DNA from: Desulfovibrio sp.
GTDB lineage: Bacteria > Desulfobacterota > Desulfovibrionia > Desulfovibrionales > Desulfovibrionaceae
Reading direction: 5' to 3'
DNA length: 46,838 nt
Assembly (NCBI GenBank): GCA_017396005.1
Contig: JAFQNG010000008.1
Location: 1 to 46,838, forward strand
The notes beneath the pieces were generated by a model. It did no database searches. It was not told the DNA's origin and was given only the letters and a program-made list of their open reading frames with translations. The position numbers and the translations under genes are program-made. Below are positions 1 through 7,197 of the stretch, in pieces (the stretch's first letter is position 1; each line of letters opens with the position of its first letter).

Positions 1-85
1 GGGCGTTGGGCCTGATACCAAGCACGACGGCAAGGAGCTTTCGCAGGATGCCGTTATCTGGGTGCAGGCTGTGGATATGAAGTAA
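1..85 (+). CDS. C-terminal end of an unidentified protein (partial)
   Basis: An open frame enters from the left edge and stops with TAA at 83-85. Only the last 27 residues are inside the window, ending DAVIWVQAVDMK. The piece is hydrophilic with one short hydrophobic stretch, and no motif is recognisable. It is followed directly by a strong intrinsic terminator, which supports it being the true 3' end of a transcribed gene. The family cannot be named from this fragment. Confidence 0.55.
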   Translation, partial: GVGPDTKHDGKELSQDAVIWVQAVDMK

Positions 86-111
86 AACGTTTTGGGAGCA
101 TCCCCATGCAG

Positions 112-144
112 GGGCCGCAGTCTCAGCCCTGCGGCCCTTTTTTT
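112..144. terminator. Rho-independent terminator, probably bidirectional
   Basis: A perfect 9-bp stem (GGGCCGCAG at 112-120 pairing with CTGCGGCCC at 129-137) is followed by seven T residues (138-144). It sits 26 bases after the stop of the leftmost gene and just before the stop of the convergent minus-strand gene, so it can serve both. Confidence 0.85.
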
Positions 145-145
145 A

Positions 146-472
146 TCACTGCACGAGGCTGCGTCCGTCCACTTCAACGGAATGGCCGGATCCACCGTCA
201 AAAAGCACGGTAAAATCGCCCTGCGGGCGTTGCAGCACCACCTCGCTGTTGGAATCCAGCCGAGCCTCCTGCAGGATGGTACCGCTGCTGTCACGCACCA
301 CGATGCGGATGCCTGTGGCAGACGAACCATCGGAATAGCCACCCTGGCAGGTAAAGCTGCCGTCGGCATTGTCATAGCAGTTGAGCAGGGCACTGTGTGC
401 TCGTGCCCCTGTGCAGAGTGCCGCCAGCAGGATGATTGCCGTACCCAGTGAGAACATGGTCTGAGAACGCAT
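146..472 (-). CDS. Small exported protein of unknown function
   Basis: The predicted product is 108 aa. Residues 1-25 form a typical Sec signal peptide with cleavage likely after ARA. The mature part of about 83 aa contains one pair of cysteines (NCYDNADGSFTCQGGY), so one disulfide is possible. It then reads like a small beta-sandwich: a carboxypeptidase-regulatory-like stretch ending FTVLFDGGSGHSVEVDG. The start at 472 is supported by AAGGAG upstream. As I recall, similar short exported proteins occur next to metal-transport genes in Desulfovibrio, but no such neighbour is visible here. It is convergent with the leftmost gene and divergent from the ABC module. Function is not assigned. Confidence 0.7.
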   Translation of the reverse strand: MRSQTMFSLGTAIILLAALCTGARAHSALLNCYDNADGSFTCQGGYSDGSSATGIRIVVRDSSGTILQEARLDSNSEVVLQRPQGDFTVLFDGGSGHSVEVDGRSLVQ

Positions 473-486
473 ACGAACTCTCCTTG

Positions 487-514
487 TTGAAAACGGATGT
501 TGTTTTCGTATACA
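487..514 (+). promoter_or_regulatory. Candidate sigma-70 promoter for the ABC module
   Basis: TTGAAA at 487-492 and TATACA at 509-514 are separated by 16 bases and lie 36 bases before the first ABC gene. This is a sequence match only. Confidence 0.4.
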
Positions 515-550
515 CTGATTTCATTCCACTGACAATCTGGAGGATGCAAT

Positions 551-1483
551 ATGACGTCGCAGCCCATTTCCATCGAGCATCTGGGGCATTCCTATGGCGG
601 GCATCTTGTGTACAGGGATCTTTCCCTGACCTTTGAGGCTGGCAGGATATACGGCCTGCTGGGCAAGAACGGTGTGGGCAAGACGACGCTCATCAAGATA
701 CTGATGGGCTTCCTCAAGCCCAGGAGCGGAGTATGTCGTATTTTTGGCGATCCGGCCTATGCCATCCGCCCGCAGACGCGGGAGCGGGTCGGCCTGCTTT
801 TCGAACGCCACCTGGCCTATGACTTCTTTACCATCAGTCAGATCGAGCGCTTTATGGCGCGTTTCTACCCTCGCTGGAAGGCAGAGCGTTTTTATGGCCT
901 GGTGGACGTGCTGGGCCTGCCACAAAACCACAGGATAGCCCACATGAGTGAAGGGCAGCGTTCACAGGTGGTTTTGGGGCTCATGCTGGCGCAGGACCCT
1001 GAGCTGCTCATTCTGGATGATTATTCCATGGGGCTGGATGCAGGCTATCGCCGCCTCTTTGTCGACTATCTGCGGGAAAACCTGCATGACGGAAGGCATA
1101 CGGTGGTACTAACCTCACACGTCATCCAGGATATGGACCGCTTTGTGGACGAAGTGGTTTTTCTGCGTCGCGGTGGAGAAGCCTGTATGACAGGCCTTGC
1201 GGATTTCATGGAACGCTTTTCCTGCTATCGGCTGGATGCCACGTTTGCAGGGACGGCAGAAAAGGTATTGCGGGAGATGGCCATGGGCAGACAGGCCCTG
1301 CCGGGTAAACACCTGGTCAACGTGGAAGCGCACGCTGACTTTTATGAATTTTTCACTTTCCATACAGCCCGCGATATAGTGGAAGACCTGGCCGGGCTGG
1401 GCCTCCATCTGTCGCCGGAGGCTCTGCAGGAAAGCCCCATGAACATGGAAGACGCCTTTGTGGGCTATACGGGGAGATGCTGA
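551..1483 (+). CDS. ABC transporter ATP-binding protein
   Basis: This 310-aa nucleotide-binding subunit belongs to the export/ABC-2 type. In order it shows Walker A (GLLGKNGVGKTTL, about residues 34-46), a degenerate signature (MSEGQRSQV, about 131-139, with EGQ in place of SGGQ), Walker B (LLILDDYSMGLD, about 154-165, with D at the position usually taken by catalytic Glu) and the switch histidine (LTSHVIQDM). The C-terminal 90 residues are not part of the ATPase core and may contact the partner. The start is fixed by GGAGG at 538-542. It is the first gene of a tight three-gene unit with a membrane protein and a DUF4857 protein. The transported substrate is unknown. Confidence 0.88.
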   Translation: MTSQPISIEHLGHSYGGHLVYRDLSLTFEAGRIYGLLGKNGVGKTTLIKILMGFLKPRSGVCRIFGDPAYAIRPQTRERVGLLFERHLAYDFFTISQIERFMARFYPRWKAERFYGLVDVLGLPQNHRIAHMSEGQRSQVVLGLMLAQDPELLILDDYSMGLDAGYRRLFVDYLRENLHDGRHTVVLTSHVIQDMDRFVDEVVFLRRGGEACMTGLADFMERFSCYRLDATFAGTAEKVLREMAMGRQALPGKHLVNVEAHADFYEFFTFHTARDIVEDLAGLGLHLSPEALQESPMNMEDAFVGYTGRC

Positions 1484-1484
1484 T

Positions 1485-2165
1485 ATGTACCGCATTCTTG
1501 CCGGAATCTTTTTCAAGGAATGTATCAAGACGCGCCTGTGCATGCTTGTTCTGACGCTGATCAGCCTGACCTATATGGCCTGGATCTGGCTCGGTGTACA
1601 CCGGCTTTTTCTACTGGATCACCCTGAGATAGTCTGGTATCGCGTCATGGATCTGGGGCAGATACCCTATGGGGCTCTTGCTGTCCTGCCTGTAGTCTGC
1701 GCCTGCATCTTTTGCTGCTGCCAGTTTCTGCCGGAAATGCGTGATGAACGCCTGCGCATATCGCTGCATCTGCCATGCGGCATGGCCCAGCTCATGCTGG
1801 CGCACTTCTTTTTTGGTCTTCTGTTCCTGGCTCTGTTGTATCTGCTTGATGGGCTGCTGCTGACGCTCATGCTGCAGCGTCACTTTCCTCAAGAGGCGGT
1901 ACACACTGCGCACCTCACCAGCCTGCCCTGGTTCCTGGCAGGTTTCTTTGCCTATCTCTGCACGGCCTATGCCATCCTTGAGCCACAGCGCCGCTCCAGA
2001 CTCGTGGGTGTTTTACTTGGGCTGGGTCTCTGTGCCCCCCTACTGCTCACGACAGCGCCAGGCGCACTTGCTCCTGCACTGCCCTGGTTTGCCCTGTTGC
2101 TGCCACTGTTGCTGGCAGGTCTGCTGTTGCCGAGCATGAACTTCCGTCATCGGAGGGTACAATAA
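1485..2165 (+). CDS. ABC transporter membrane subunit (ABC-2-like)
   Basis: The product is 226 aa and very hydrophobic, with about six predicted membrane segments: one near residues 17-38, a pair around 55-80, and a cluster over the last 130 residues rich in Leu. It starts one base after the stop of the ATP-binding gene. The ATG at 1485 is preferred over upstream in-frame starts because GGGGAG lies at 1471-1476. The stop codon overlaps the next start (TAATG), which implies translational coupling. Its role as permease partner is inferred from membrane topology and operon position. No specific permease signature was recognised. Confidence 0.75.
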   Translation: MYRILAGIFFKECIKTRLCMLVLTLISLTYMAWIWLGVHRLFLLDHPEIVWYRVMDLGQIPYGALAVLPVVCACIFCCCQFLPEMRDERLRISLHLPCGMAQLMLAHFFFGLLFLALLYLLDGLLLTLMLQRHFPQEAVHTAHLTSLPWFLAGFFAYLCTAYAILEPQRRSRLVGVLLGLGLCAPLLLTTAPGALAPALPWFALLLPLLLAGLLLPSMNFRHRRVQ

Positions 2166-3493
2166 TGCGTGCACTTGCCTTTGTCTGCCTGAGTGTGCTT
2201 TCTGTACTGGTTCTCAGCTGGGCCTTGCCCAAACTGTATGACACGGCCCTGCTCAGCCCTTTGGCCAAAACCCATATCTTTTACAGCCCTGTGCTTGAGC
2301 AGTGCATCTATACTGAACAGATACGTGGCTATGACGAGCAGGCAGCAGCCAAATCCGAAGGGCATCATGCTGATATCGTCTACAAGGACGAAACAGGGCG
2401 CTATTACGACCGCCTTGCCTTTGAGGCTGCGCTGCCCTTCATCTATTACCGCAATATGGAGATGCGCGGGCTTTTGCCCCTGAAACTCCAGGGCAGAACC
2501 TTTGATCGGGCAGCCATTGAGCAGGCCCGGCGTGTGCTGGAACTTCCGGCCCGGCATCTGGACGGCCATCATCCGCCGCAGCCCTGTCGGCCGTTGCTGG
2601 AGGCTGATCCCGGCCAGGTGGCTTTGGTCTACCCCACAGATCGTTTCAGAGTGACAGAGCAGGGTATGATCTTCACCCATGCCGACACCAATGAAGCAGA
2701 AACAGAACTCAGCCGCTTGTTCAGTACGGCACTTGCTGCCCGGGGCTTCGTGTTTCCGGCCCGCCATGTGGGCGGCAATTTCAGCACGTTCAAGCCGTAT
2801 GAAGGCGGCATTTTCATGGTGGATGCCCGGGGGGCACTTTTTCATCTGCTGCGGCGAGGAGGGCAGCCCGTCATCAACAAGATCGTGCTGCCAGAGGGCG
2901 TTGTGCCGCGTCATGTACTTGTCTCGGAAAGCAGGGAACGTCTCTGGCTGGGCTTTGTGCTGGACAGCCGAAACCACCTCTGGCTCATCCGCCAGAGCGA
3001 TATGGCCCTCATCGGCTTGGACGTACCAGGCTACGTGCCGGATCACATGGACTGCAAGCTCATCTTTGACCCGCTCTATCTGACAGTGGTCACGTCTGAC
3101 AATGCACTTGTACAGACCACTGTTTTCGACCTGCCCGCCGCAGAGCGTAAAAACGGCGAGATATGCAGGGCGTTCCATACCTTCAGGCATGAGATGTCAC
3201 GGGCCAGAGAGTCATGGCAGAGCCGTCTGGCAGATACGCTCTTTCCATTTCGCCTTGATTTTGTAAAGGAAGAAACTGTCCTGCTGCGTCCTGCTTTCAG
3301 CCTGAGCCGTCACTGGCTGCTTCATGCCATGCCCTTCTGTCTGCTGCTGGCAGGGGGCTGGTATTTTGTGCAGTACCGTCGTCAGCCCGGTGGCGGTTTC
3401 TCGTTCAGGCAGGGCAGAGCCGAGACGGCACTGATTTTGCTGACAGGGCTGTACGGGCTGATCACCCTGCTGTTACTGAAAAATGAAGCATAG
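2165..3493 (+). CDS. DUF4857-type membrane-anchored protein of the ABC module
   Basis: This 442-aa protein has an N-terminal membrane anchor (about residues 4-22), a long extracytoplasmic region of about 360 residues, and two membrane segments at the C-terminus (about 383-402 and 418-436). The N-terminal half carries the pattern I associate with DUF4857 proteins: SPVLEQCIYTE, a GRYYDRLAFEAALPFIYYR block, and a later GGNFSTFKPYEGGIF block. Such proteins are best known to me from Bacteroidetes, where they also follow an ABC ATPase and a permease. The C-terminal half of the soluble region reads like beta-propeller strands. It is coupled by a one-base overlap to the permease, with RBS GGAGGG at 2152-2157. 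Function is unknown; it may be an accessory substrate-handling subunit. Confidence 0.65.
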   Translation: MRALAFVCLSVLSVLVLSWALPKLYDTALLSPLAKTHIFYSPVLEQCIYTEQIRGYDEQAAAKSEGHHADIVYKDETGRYYDRLAFEAALPFIYYRNMEMRGLLPLKLQGRTFDRAAIEQARRVLELPARHLDGHHPPQPCRPLLEADPGQVALVYPTDRFRVTEQGMIFTHADTNEAETELSRLFSTALAARGFVFPARHVGGNFSTFKPYEGGIFMVDARGALFHLLRRGGQPVINKIVLPEGVVPRHVLVSESRERLWLGFVLDSRNHLWLIRQSDMALIGLDVPGYVPDHMDCKLIFDPLYLTVVTSDNALVQTTVFDLPAAERKNGEICRAFHTFRHEMSRARESWQSRLADTLFPFRLDFVKEETVLLRPAFSLSRHWLLHAMPFCLLLAGGWYFVQYRRQPGGGFSFRQGRAETALILLTGLYGLITLLLLKNEA

Positions 3494-3535
3494 CACAGCA
3501 CGCGTAAAAAAAGCAGGAAAAGCAGTTTGTGGCCA

Positions 3536-3564
3536 TTGACTTTGAAATTCTTTTTCATTTATAA
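3536..3564 (+). promoter_or_regulatory. Candidate sigma-70 promoter for the DUF2325 gene
   Basis: TTGACT (3536-3541) and TTATAA (3559-3564) are separated by 17 bases in an AT-rich gap, 37 bases before the start codon. Confidence 0.5.
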
Positions 3565-3601
3565 GAAAAGAAAGAACGATCATCCATACAGGAGAAAGAC
3601 C

Positions 3602-3877
3602 ATGTGTGTAACGCTGATAGGAGGTATGGACAGGTTGAAGCCCGATTACACCGCTGCTGCCAAGGCAGGAGGCCACACCCTGAAGTGCATCAGCCGTAAT
3701 GAACGCAATTTTGTGGATAAGATCGGCAACCCCGACAGGATCATCATATTCACCAACAAGATTTCACATGAGGCCAAGCGCAAGGCGCTGCAGCATGCGC
3801 GCTCACACAATATCCCCATAGATATGGTGCATTCCTGTGGAGTGTCCTCCTTGCGGGATTGTCTTGCCATCCCCTGA
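3602..3877 (+). CDS. DUF2325 domain protein
   Basis: The product is 91 aa, the usual size of a stand-alone DUF2325 domain. Visible hallmarks are the N-terminal VTLIGGMDRLKPDY strand-turn, the IIIFTNKISHEAK block and the C-terminal MVHSCGVSSLRDCL. The layout suggests a small Rossmann-like or flavodoxin-like fold with conserved His-Ser-Cys near the end. The start at 3602 is chosen because AGGAGAAAG lies just upstream; longer in-frame starts reach into the promoter. No enzymatic role is established for the family as far as I know. It is transcribed alone, with no tight neighbour. Confidence 0.75.
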   Translation: MCVTLIGGMDRLKPDYTAAAKAGGHTLKCISRNERNFVDKIGNPDRIIIFTNKISHEAKRKALQHARSHNIPIDMVHSCGVSSLRDCLAIP

Positions 3878-3971
3878 GATCACGCAAACAGCCATGCGTG
3901 ACGTCCCCATACCGGCCCACTCACCATGAGCCGGTCGAAAATACGGCTGGAGGCAGTGAGAAAAAGTTGAC

Positions 3972-4026
3972 GGGCCATGATACACTATTTTGTCGTCGCC
4001 AGTGCTGACAGAGTATATCATGGCCC
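3972..4026. repeat. Long inverted repeat between convergent genes
   Basis: GGGCCATGATA at 3972-3982 and its exact complement TATCATGGCCC at 4016-4026 enclose 33 bases, with a TGTC/GACA pair that could continue the stem. It lies between the ends of the DUF2325 gene and the peroxidase gene. A hairpin acting as a bidirectional 3'-end structure is plausible. It has no T-tract, so a classical intrinsic terminator is not supported. Confidence 0.5.
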
Positions 4027-4039
4027 AATGCAGTAATGT

Positions 4040-5407
4040 TTATCTGGCTACGGGTTTGCCTGCCAGCATGGGGTGCTCGCCGGTCAGTGTACGCAGGAAG
4101 GCCACAATCAGTGCACGGTCGCCCTTGGGCACTTCCAGGCCGGAACAGTAGATGCCCATGACGCGTACGGCGTCATCCAGGGTTTCCACAGTGCCGTCGT
4201 GCATATAAGGGGCCGTCAGCTCAATATTGCGCAGATTGGGCACCTTGAAGCGGTGCATGTCTACATCTTTCTTGGTGAAATTGTAGCGTCCCTTATCAGA
4301 GCCCAGAGCTTTGCCACCACGGTCGGCAAAGTAGTTCTTCTTCAGGTCAAGGTATTCGTAGGACTGACCACCTACGCTCTTACCCACATGGCAGGAGGCG
4401 CAGCGATAGGCCTTGAAGCGCTCATAACCTTTCTGCTCATCGGCGCTGATGGCCTTGTCATCGCCACGCAGCCACTTGTCAAAACGGCTGTTGGGGGTAA
4501 TGAGGGTCTTTTCATATTCAGCAATGGCGTTGGTGATATTTTCGCCAGTCCAGCCATTGGGGTAAACAGCCTTGAAGGCGGCGGTCAGTTCGGCGTCCCT
4601 GGAGAGGCGGCCGATGATTTCTTCCCAGTTCTTGCTGCCCATTTCAATGGGGTTCATGGGCGGGCCGCCGGCCTGCTCCTGCAGGTCAGCTGCACGCCCG
4701 TCCCAAAACTGGGCCAGGTTGAAGACAGCGTTATAGGTTGTGGGCGGGTTGATGTCGCCAAACTGCTTGCGGATACCTTCAGAGAAGCGCTGATAGTCGG
4801 TGCCGCCACGGTCATAGAAGTGGCAGCCCGCGCAGGAGAGACTGCTGTCGGTGGACAGACGCTTGTCGTTGAACAGCTTGTCGCCCAGTTCGGCCTTCTT
4901 TTCATCTACCTTCAGGCTCAGGGGGATGGGCTGCAGGGGCTCATTGGCATGTTTTTCCGCTGCGTCAGTGGCGTAATGAGCCTTGCGAGAGCTCTTGACC
5001 CAGTCAAGGATATCCTGCTTTTCCTGGCTGGAAAGACGGCTGCCCCAATGTACCAGCGCGAACTTGGCCGGGGGCATGGTGTCGTTGGTAACGACCCATT
5101 CCATCTTGGCCAGCACTGTTTCACCAATGGGCTTGCCCTTGGCCTGTACCAGCTCGGTGTTCAGGTCCATGGCGCGCAGGCCGTCGCGGTAATCTTTTTC
5201 AATGATTTCTCGAATACCAGGCACCTTGGAATAGAAGGGCAGGTCATAGCCCTGCGTATGGCAGGCCATGCATTTTTCCTGCACGGTTGTGGAAACTTTG
5301 GCAAATTTCTCCATGGCTGGGGGCATGCCTCCGGGGGCAGCCTGAACAGGCGTACCCAGCAGAACAGCCAAGCCTGCCGCAGCCAGTGCGGCACAAGAAC
5401 GCTTCAT
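4040..5407 (-). CDS. Tri-heme cytochrome c peroxidase
   Basis: This 455-aa periplasmic protein of the bacterial di-heme peroxidase (CcpA/MauG) family probably reduces hydrogen peroxide with electrons from periplasmic cytochromes. A signal peptide covers residues 1-23. Three CXXCH heme sites are visible: C46-H50 (CMACH), C192-H196 (CAGCH) and C336-H340 (CASCH). The first sits in an extra N-terminal domain of about 140 residues that classical 320-350-aa enzymes lack. The last two belong to the peroxidase core, which also has WDGR and the APYMHDG motif near the C-terminus. The start at 5407 follows a good SD (GGAAGG); an in-frame ATG five codons upstream is less likely. It is a single gene with its own promoter. 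Confidence 0.9.
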   Translation of the reverse strand: MKRSCAALAAAGLAVLLGTPVQAAPGGMPPAMEKFAKVSTTVQEKCMACHTQGYDLPFYSKVPGIREIIEKDYRDGLRAMDLNTELVQAKGKPIGETVLAKMEWVVTNDTMPPAKFALVHWGSRLSSQEKQDILDWVKSSRKAHYATDAAEKHANEPLQPIPLSLKVDEKKAELGDKLFNDKRLSTDSSLSCAGCHFYDRGGTDYQRFSEGIRKQFGDINPPTTYNAVFNLAQFWDGRAADLQEQAGGPPMNPIEMGSKNWEEIIGRLSRDAELTAAFKAVYPNGWTGENITNAIAEYEKTLITPNSRFDKWLRGDDKAISADEQKGYERFKAYRCASCHVGKSVGGQSYEYLDLKKNYFADRGGKALGSDKGRYNFTKKDVDMHRFKVPNLRNIELTAPYMHDGTVETLDDAVRVMGIYCSGLEVPKGDRALIVAFLRTLTGEHPMLAGKPVAR

Positions 5408-5445
5408 AATCCTTCCTCCCATTCTGATATTGATTGTGATTCGCG

Positions 5446-5474
5446 CTGATAAGTCAATGTGATTTTTTTGTCAA
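5446..5474 (-). promoter_or_regulatory. Candidate sigma-70 promoter for the cytochrome c peroxidase gene
   Basis: On the minus strand TTGACA (5469-5474) and TATCAG (5446-5451) are spaced by 17 bases, about 39 bases before the start codon. The same stretch holds several TGAT/ATCA half-sites (around 5424-5460) that could bind an FNR/CRP-family regulator. No full palindrome is convincing. Confidence 0.55.
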
Positions 5475-5506
5475 GCAGGTCAGGGAGGCGCCAGGCGGGG
5501 CAGAAC

Positions 5507-6025
5507 TCAAAGTGCCGTGTGCAGTGAAATGAAGCTATCTGCCAGCTTTTCCGGCGTAAGGCACAACGAAATATGTTGACGGCTTTTAGGGCTGAGTGTC
5601 TGAAGGTGTCGGGCCACGGCCAGTCCCAGATCCAGCCAGAGGGCCAGAGGCAGCAACAGAACTGCAGGGCAGGTTTTATAGAGATACAGGCCATTACTGG
5701 CAGGCACTATGGGGAAGAGCCCGCAGGCCAGGGGGCGCCACCGCCGCTCAAGGCGGCAGCCGGAGCTGCCACAGGCTTTACAGCCGCGCTGGTCCAGATA
5801 GGCGGTGTGTGAGTCTGCCATATAAAAATCTTCGCAGTTCTGCGGGCGCAGCTGCTCAGGTAAAAGCGCCATGGGATAAGGCTCGGGTGAATCCTGAGGG
5901 CCACAGCAGTAGCGGCAGTCGGGGCAGTAGTCGTTTTCCAGCCATCCGTCATGCCAGCGCACCGCCCGGGGCTGAGAAAAACGTTTGCGCCAGAGTTGTA
6001 GATAATACCGGATGTCTTTATTCAT
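5507..6025 (-). CDS. Cysteine-cluster protein, YkgJ-like
   Basis: The product is 172 aa. It shows a cluster CPDCRYCCG near the N-terminus (about residues 33-41), then GCKAC, GC and CGLFP near residues 82-105. This is the layout of the YkgJ family of putative zinc- or iron-binding proteins, where an early CxxCxxCC and later single cysteines line a metal site. The last 60 residues are hydrophobic to amphipathic without a clear membrane helix. The start at 6025 (MNKDIRYYL) fits the domain start but has only a weak SD. An in-frame ATG at 6085 preceded by AAGAGG is the alternative. It is divergent from rplM. Biochemical function is unknown. Confidence 0.7.
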   Translation of the reverse strand: MNKDIRYYLQLWRKRFSQPRAVRWHDGWLENDYCPDCRYCCGPQDSPEPYPMALLPEQLRPQNCEDFYMADSHTAYLDQRGCKACGSSGCRLERRWRPLACGLFPIVPASNGLYLYKTCPAVLLLPLALWLDLGLAVARHLQTLSPKSRQHISLCLTPEKLADSFISLHTAL

Positions 6026-6092
6026 GCCAGGTACTGTGCCGAAAAACAGCAGCTCTGACAAGGCTTGAGTGTGCACACGGCGCATAGCCTCT

Positions 6093-6121
6093 TGACAGAG
6101 GAGGCTCTTTGGCGTAAGCAA
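6093..6121 (+). promoter_or_regulatory. Candidate promoter for rplM-rpsI
   Basis: A perfect -35 TTGACA (6093-6098) is followed after 17 bases by TAAGCA (6116-6121), a weak -10. It would give a leader of about 110 bases before rplM. Confidence 0.4.
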
Positions 6122-6186
6122 ATCAACCTTTGCAGTGCTCCTGCCGCCACCCCCGTTAGACGGCGCGACGCTGGACGAGTTTCCCC

Positions 6187-6221
6187 CAGCCTGACGGCTG
6201 TATTTTTTTACTGCATGCAGT
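6187..6221 (+). promoter_or_regulatory. Structured rplM leader: small terminator-like hairpin and palindrome
   Basis: CAGCC (6187-6191) pairs with GGCTG (6196-6200) and is followed by TATTTTTTT (6201-6209). Directly after comes the perfect 12-base palindrome ACTGCATGCAGT (6210-6221), then the SD AGGAG. Ribosomal protein leaders in other bacteria, including L13 leaders, bind their product. Whether this one does is inference. Confidence 0.35.
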
Positions 6222-6239
6222 AATGAGGAGTTCTTTCTG

Positions 6240-6674
6240 ATGAAGACGTTCAGCCCCACCCCCAAAGACATCAACCGCCAGTGGTTTGTGGTTGACGCCC
6301 AGGATCAGGTTCTCGGCCGTCTGGCCAGCCAGATCGCCCATCGCCTGCGCGGCAAGCACAAGCCTGAGTTCGCCCCGCATATGGATAATGGAGATTTCAT
6401 TGTTGTGGTTAACTGTGAAAAAATCAAGGTGACCGGTGCCAAGATGGCCGATAAGATGTATTATCGGCATTCCGGCTGGGTAGGTGGTCTCAAGGCCACC
6501 AGCCTTGGTGATATGCTGGCTGACAAACCGTCGCGTGTGCTCATGGCTGCAGTGCGTGGCATGTTGCCCAAAAACCGTCTGGGCCGTGCCATGCTCAAGA
6601 AGCTCAAAGTCTATGCCGGGCCGGAGCATCCGCACGCTGCCCAGAATCCTCAGCCGCTGAACCTGCCCTATTAA
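6240..6674 (+). CDS. rplM: 50S ribosomal protein L13
   Basis: The product is 144 aa, close to the 142 aa of E. coli L13. Typical blocks are present: [24 protein letters not shown] near residues 17-40, the [18 protein letters not shown] strand, and the [12 protein letters not shown] motif near 110-121. It binds 23S rRNA early in assembly of the large subunit. SD GAGGAG at 6225-6230. It forms the conserved rplM-rpsI pair with 12 bases between the genes. Confidence 0.98.
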   Translation: MKTFSPTPKDINRQWFVVDAQDQVLGRLASQIAHRLRGKHKPEFAPHMDNGDFIVVVNCEKIKVTGAKMADKMYYRHSGWVGGLKATSLGDMLADKPSRVLMAAVRGMLPKNRLGRAMLKKLKVYAGPEHPHAAQNPQPLNLPY

Positions 6675-6686
6675 GGAGTACACGCC

Positions 6687-7079
6687 ATGAGCGAAAAATT
6701 CGATTACGGCACTGGTCGCCGCAAGACCGCTACGGCCCGTACCCGCGTTTATGCTGGTTCTGGCGGTATTACAGTGAATGGTCGTCCTTTTGAAGATTAT
6801 TTTCCTCGCAAGACGCTGCAGATGATTATCCGCCAGCCCCTGGTACTGGCCAAGCTGGCTGACAAGCTGGACGTACGCGTCAACGTGCGTGGCGGTGGTG
6901 TGGCCGGTCAGGCTGAAGCTGTACGCCATGGCATTTCTCGCGCCCTTCTGCAGGTAGATCCTGCCCTGCGCCCTGTGCTGAAGAAGGCCGGCTTCCTTAC
7001 TCGTGACGCCCGTAAGAAAGAACGTAAAAAGTACGGTCTGCGCGCTGCCCGCGCCCGGTACCAGTATTCCAAGCGTTAA
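6687..7079 (+). CDS. rpsI: 30S ribosomal protein S9
   Basis: The product is 130 aa, the family's usual length. It begins with [19 protein letters not shown] and ends with the basic tail [10 protein letters not shown], whose last residues reach the P-site tRNA in the ribosome. [19 protein letters not shown] in the middle is the family signature. It follows rplM closely, with SD AAGGAG at 6674-6679. Confidence 0.98.
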   Translation: MSEKFDYGTGRRKTATARTRVYAGSGGITVNGRPFEDYFPRKTLQMIIRQPLVLAKLADKLDVRVNVRGGGVAGQAEAVRHGISRALLQVDPALRPVLKKAGFLTRDARKKERKKYGLRAARARYQYSKR

Positions 7080-7123
7080 TACCGCCTGTTGGGGCCTTGG
7101 CCCCTCGGTATTGGTTTGCACAA

Positions 7124-7151
7124 GGGGCGGGCGTATGGCCTGCCCCTTTTC
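7124..7151 (+). terminator. Intrinsic terminator after rpsI
   Basis: A 9-bp GC-rich stem (7124-7132 with 7138-7146, one G-T pair, five-base loop) is followed by TTTT. It separates the ribosomal operon from the YcaO gene, although the YcaO gene starts only about 50 bases further on, so readthrough is possible. Confidence 0.65.
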
Positions 7152-7197
7152 TGTTATGAACCTGATCAGCCTGTCTGTACGGGCTGTTGGAGCCTCC

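Noticed and set aside
4073..5449. 458-codon open frame on the plus strand opposite the peroxidase
   Set aside because: It mirrors the GC-rich minus-strand gene, has no recognisable domain, and the minus strand has three heme motifs, a signal peptide and an SD.
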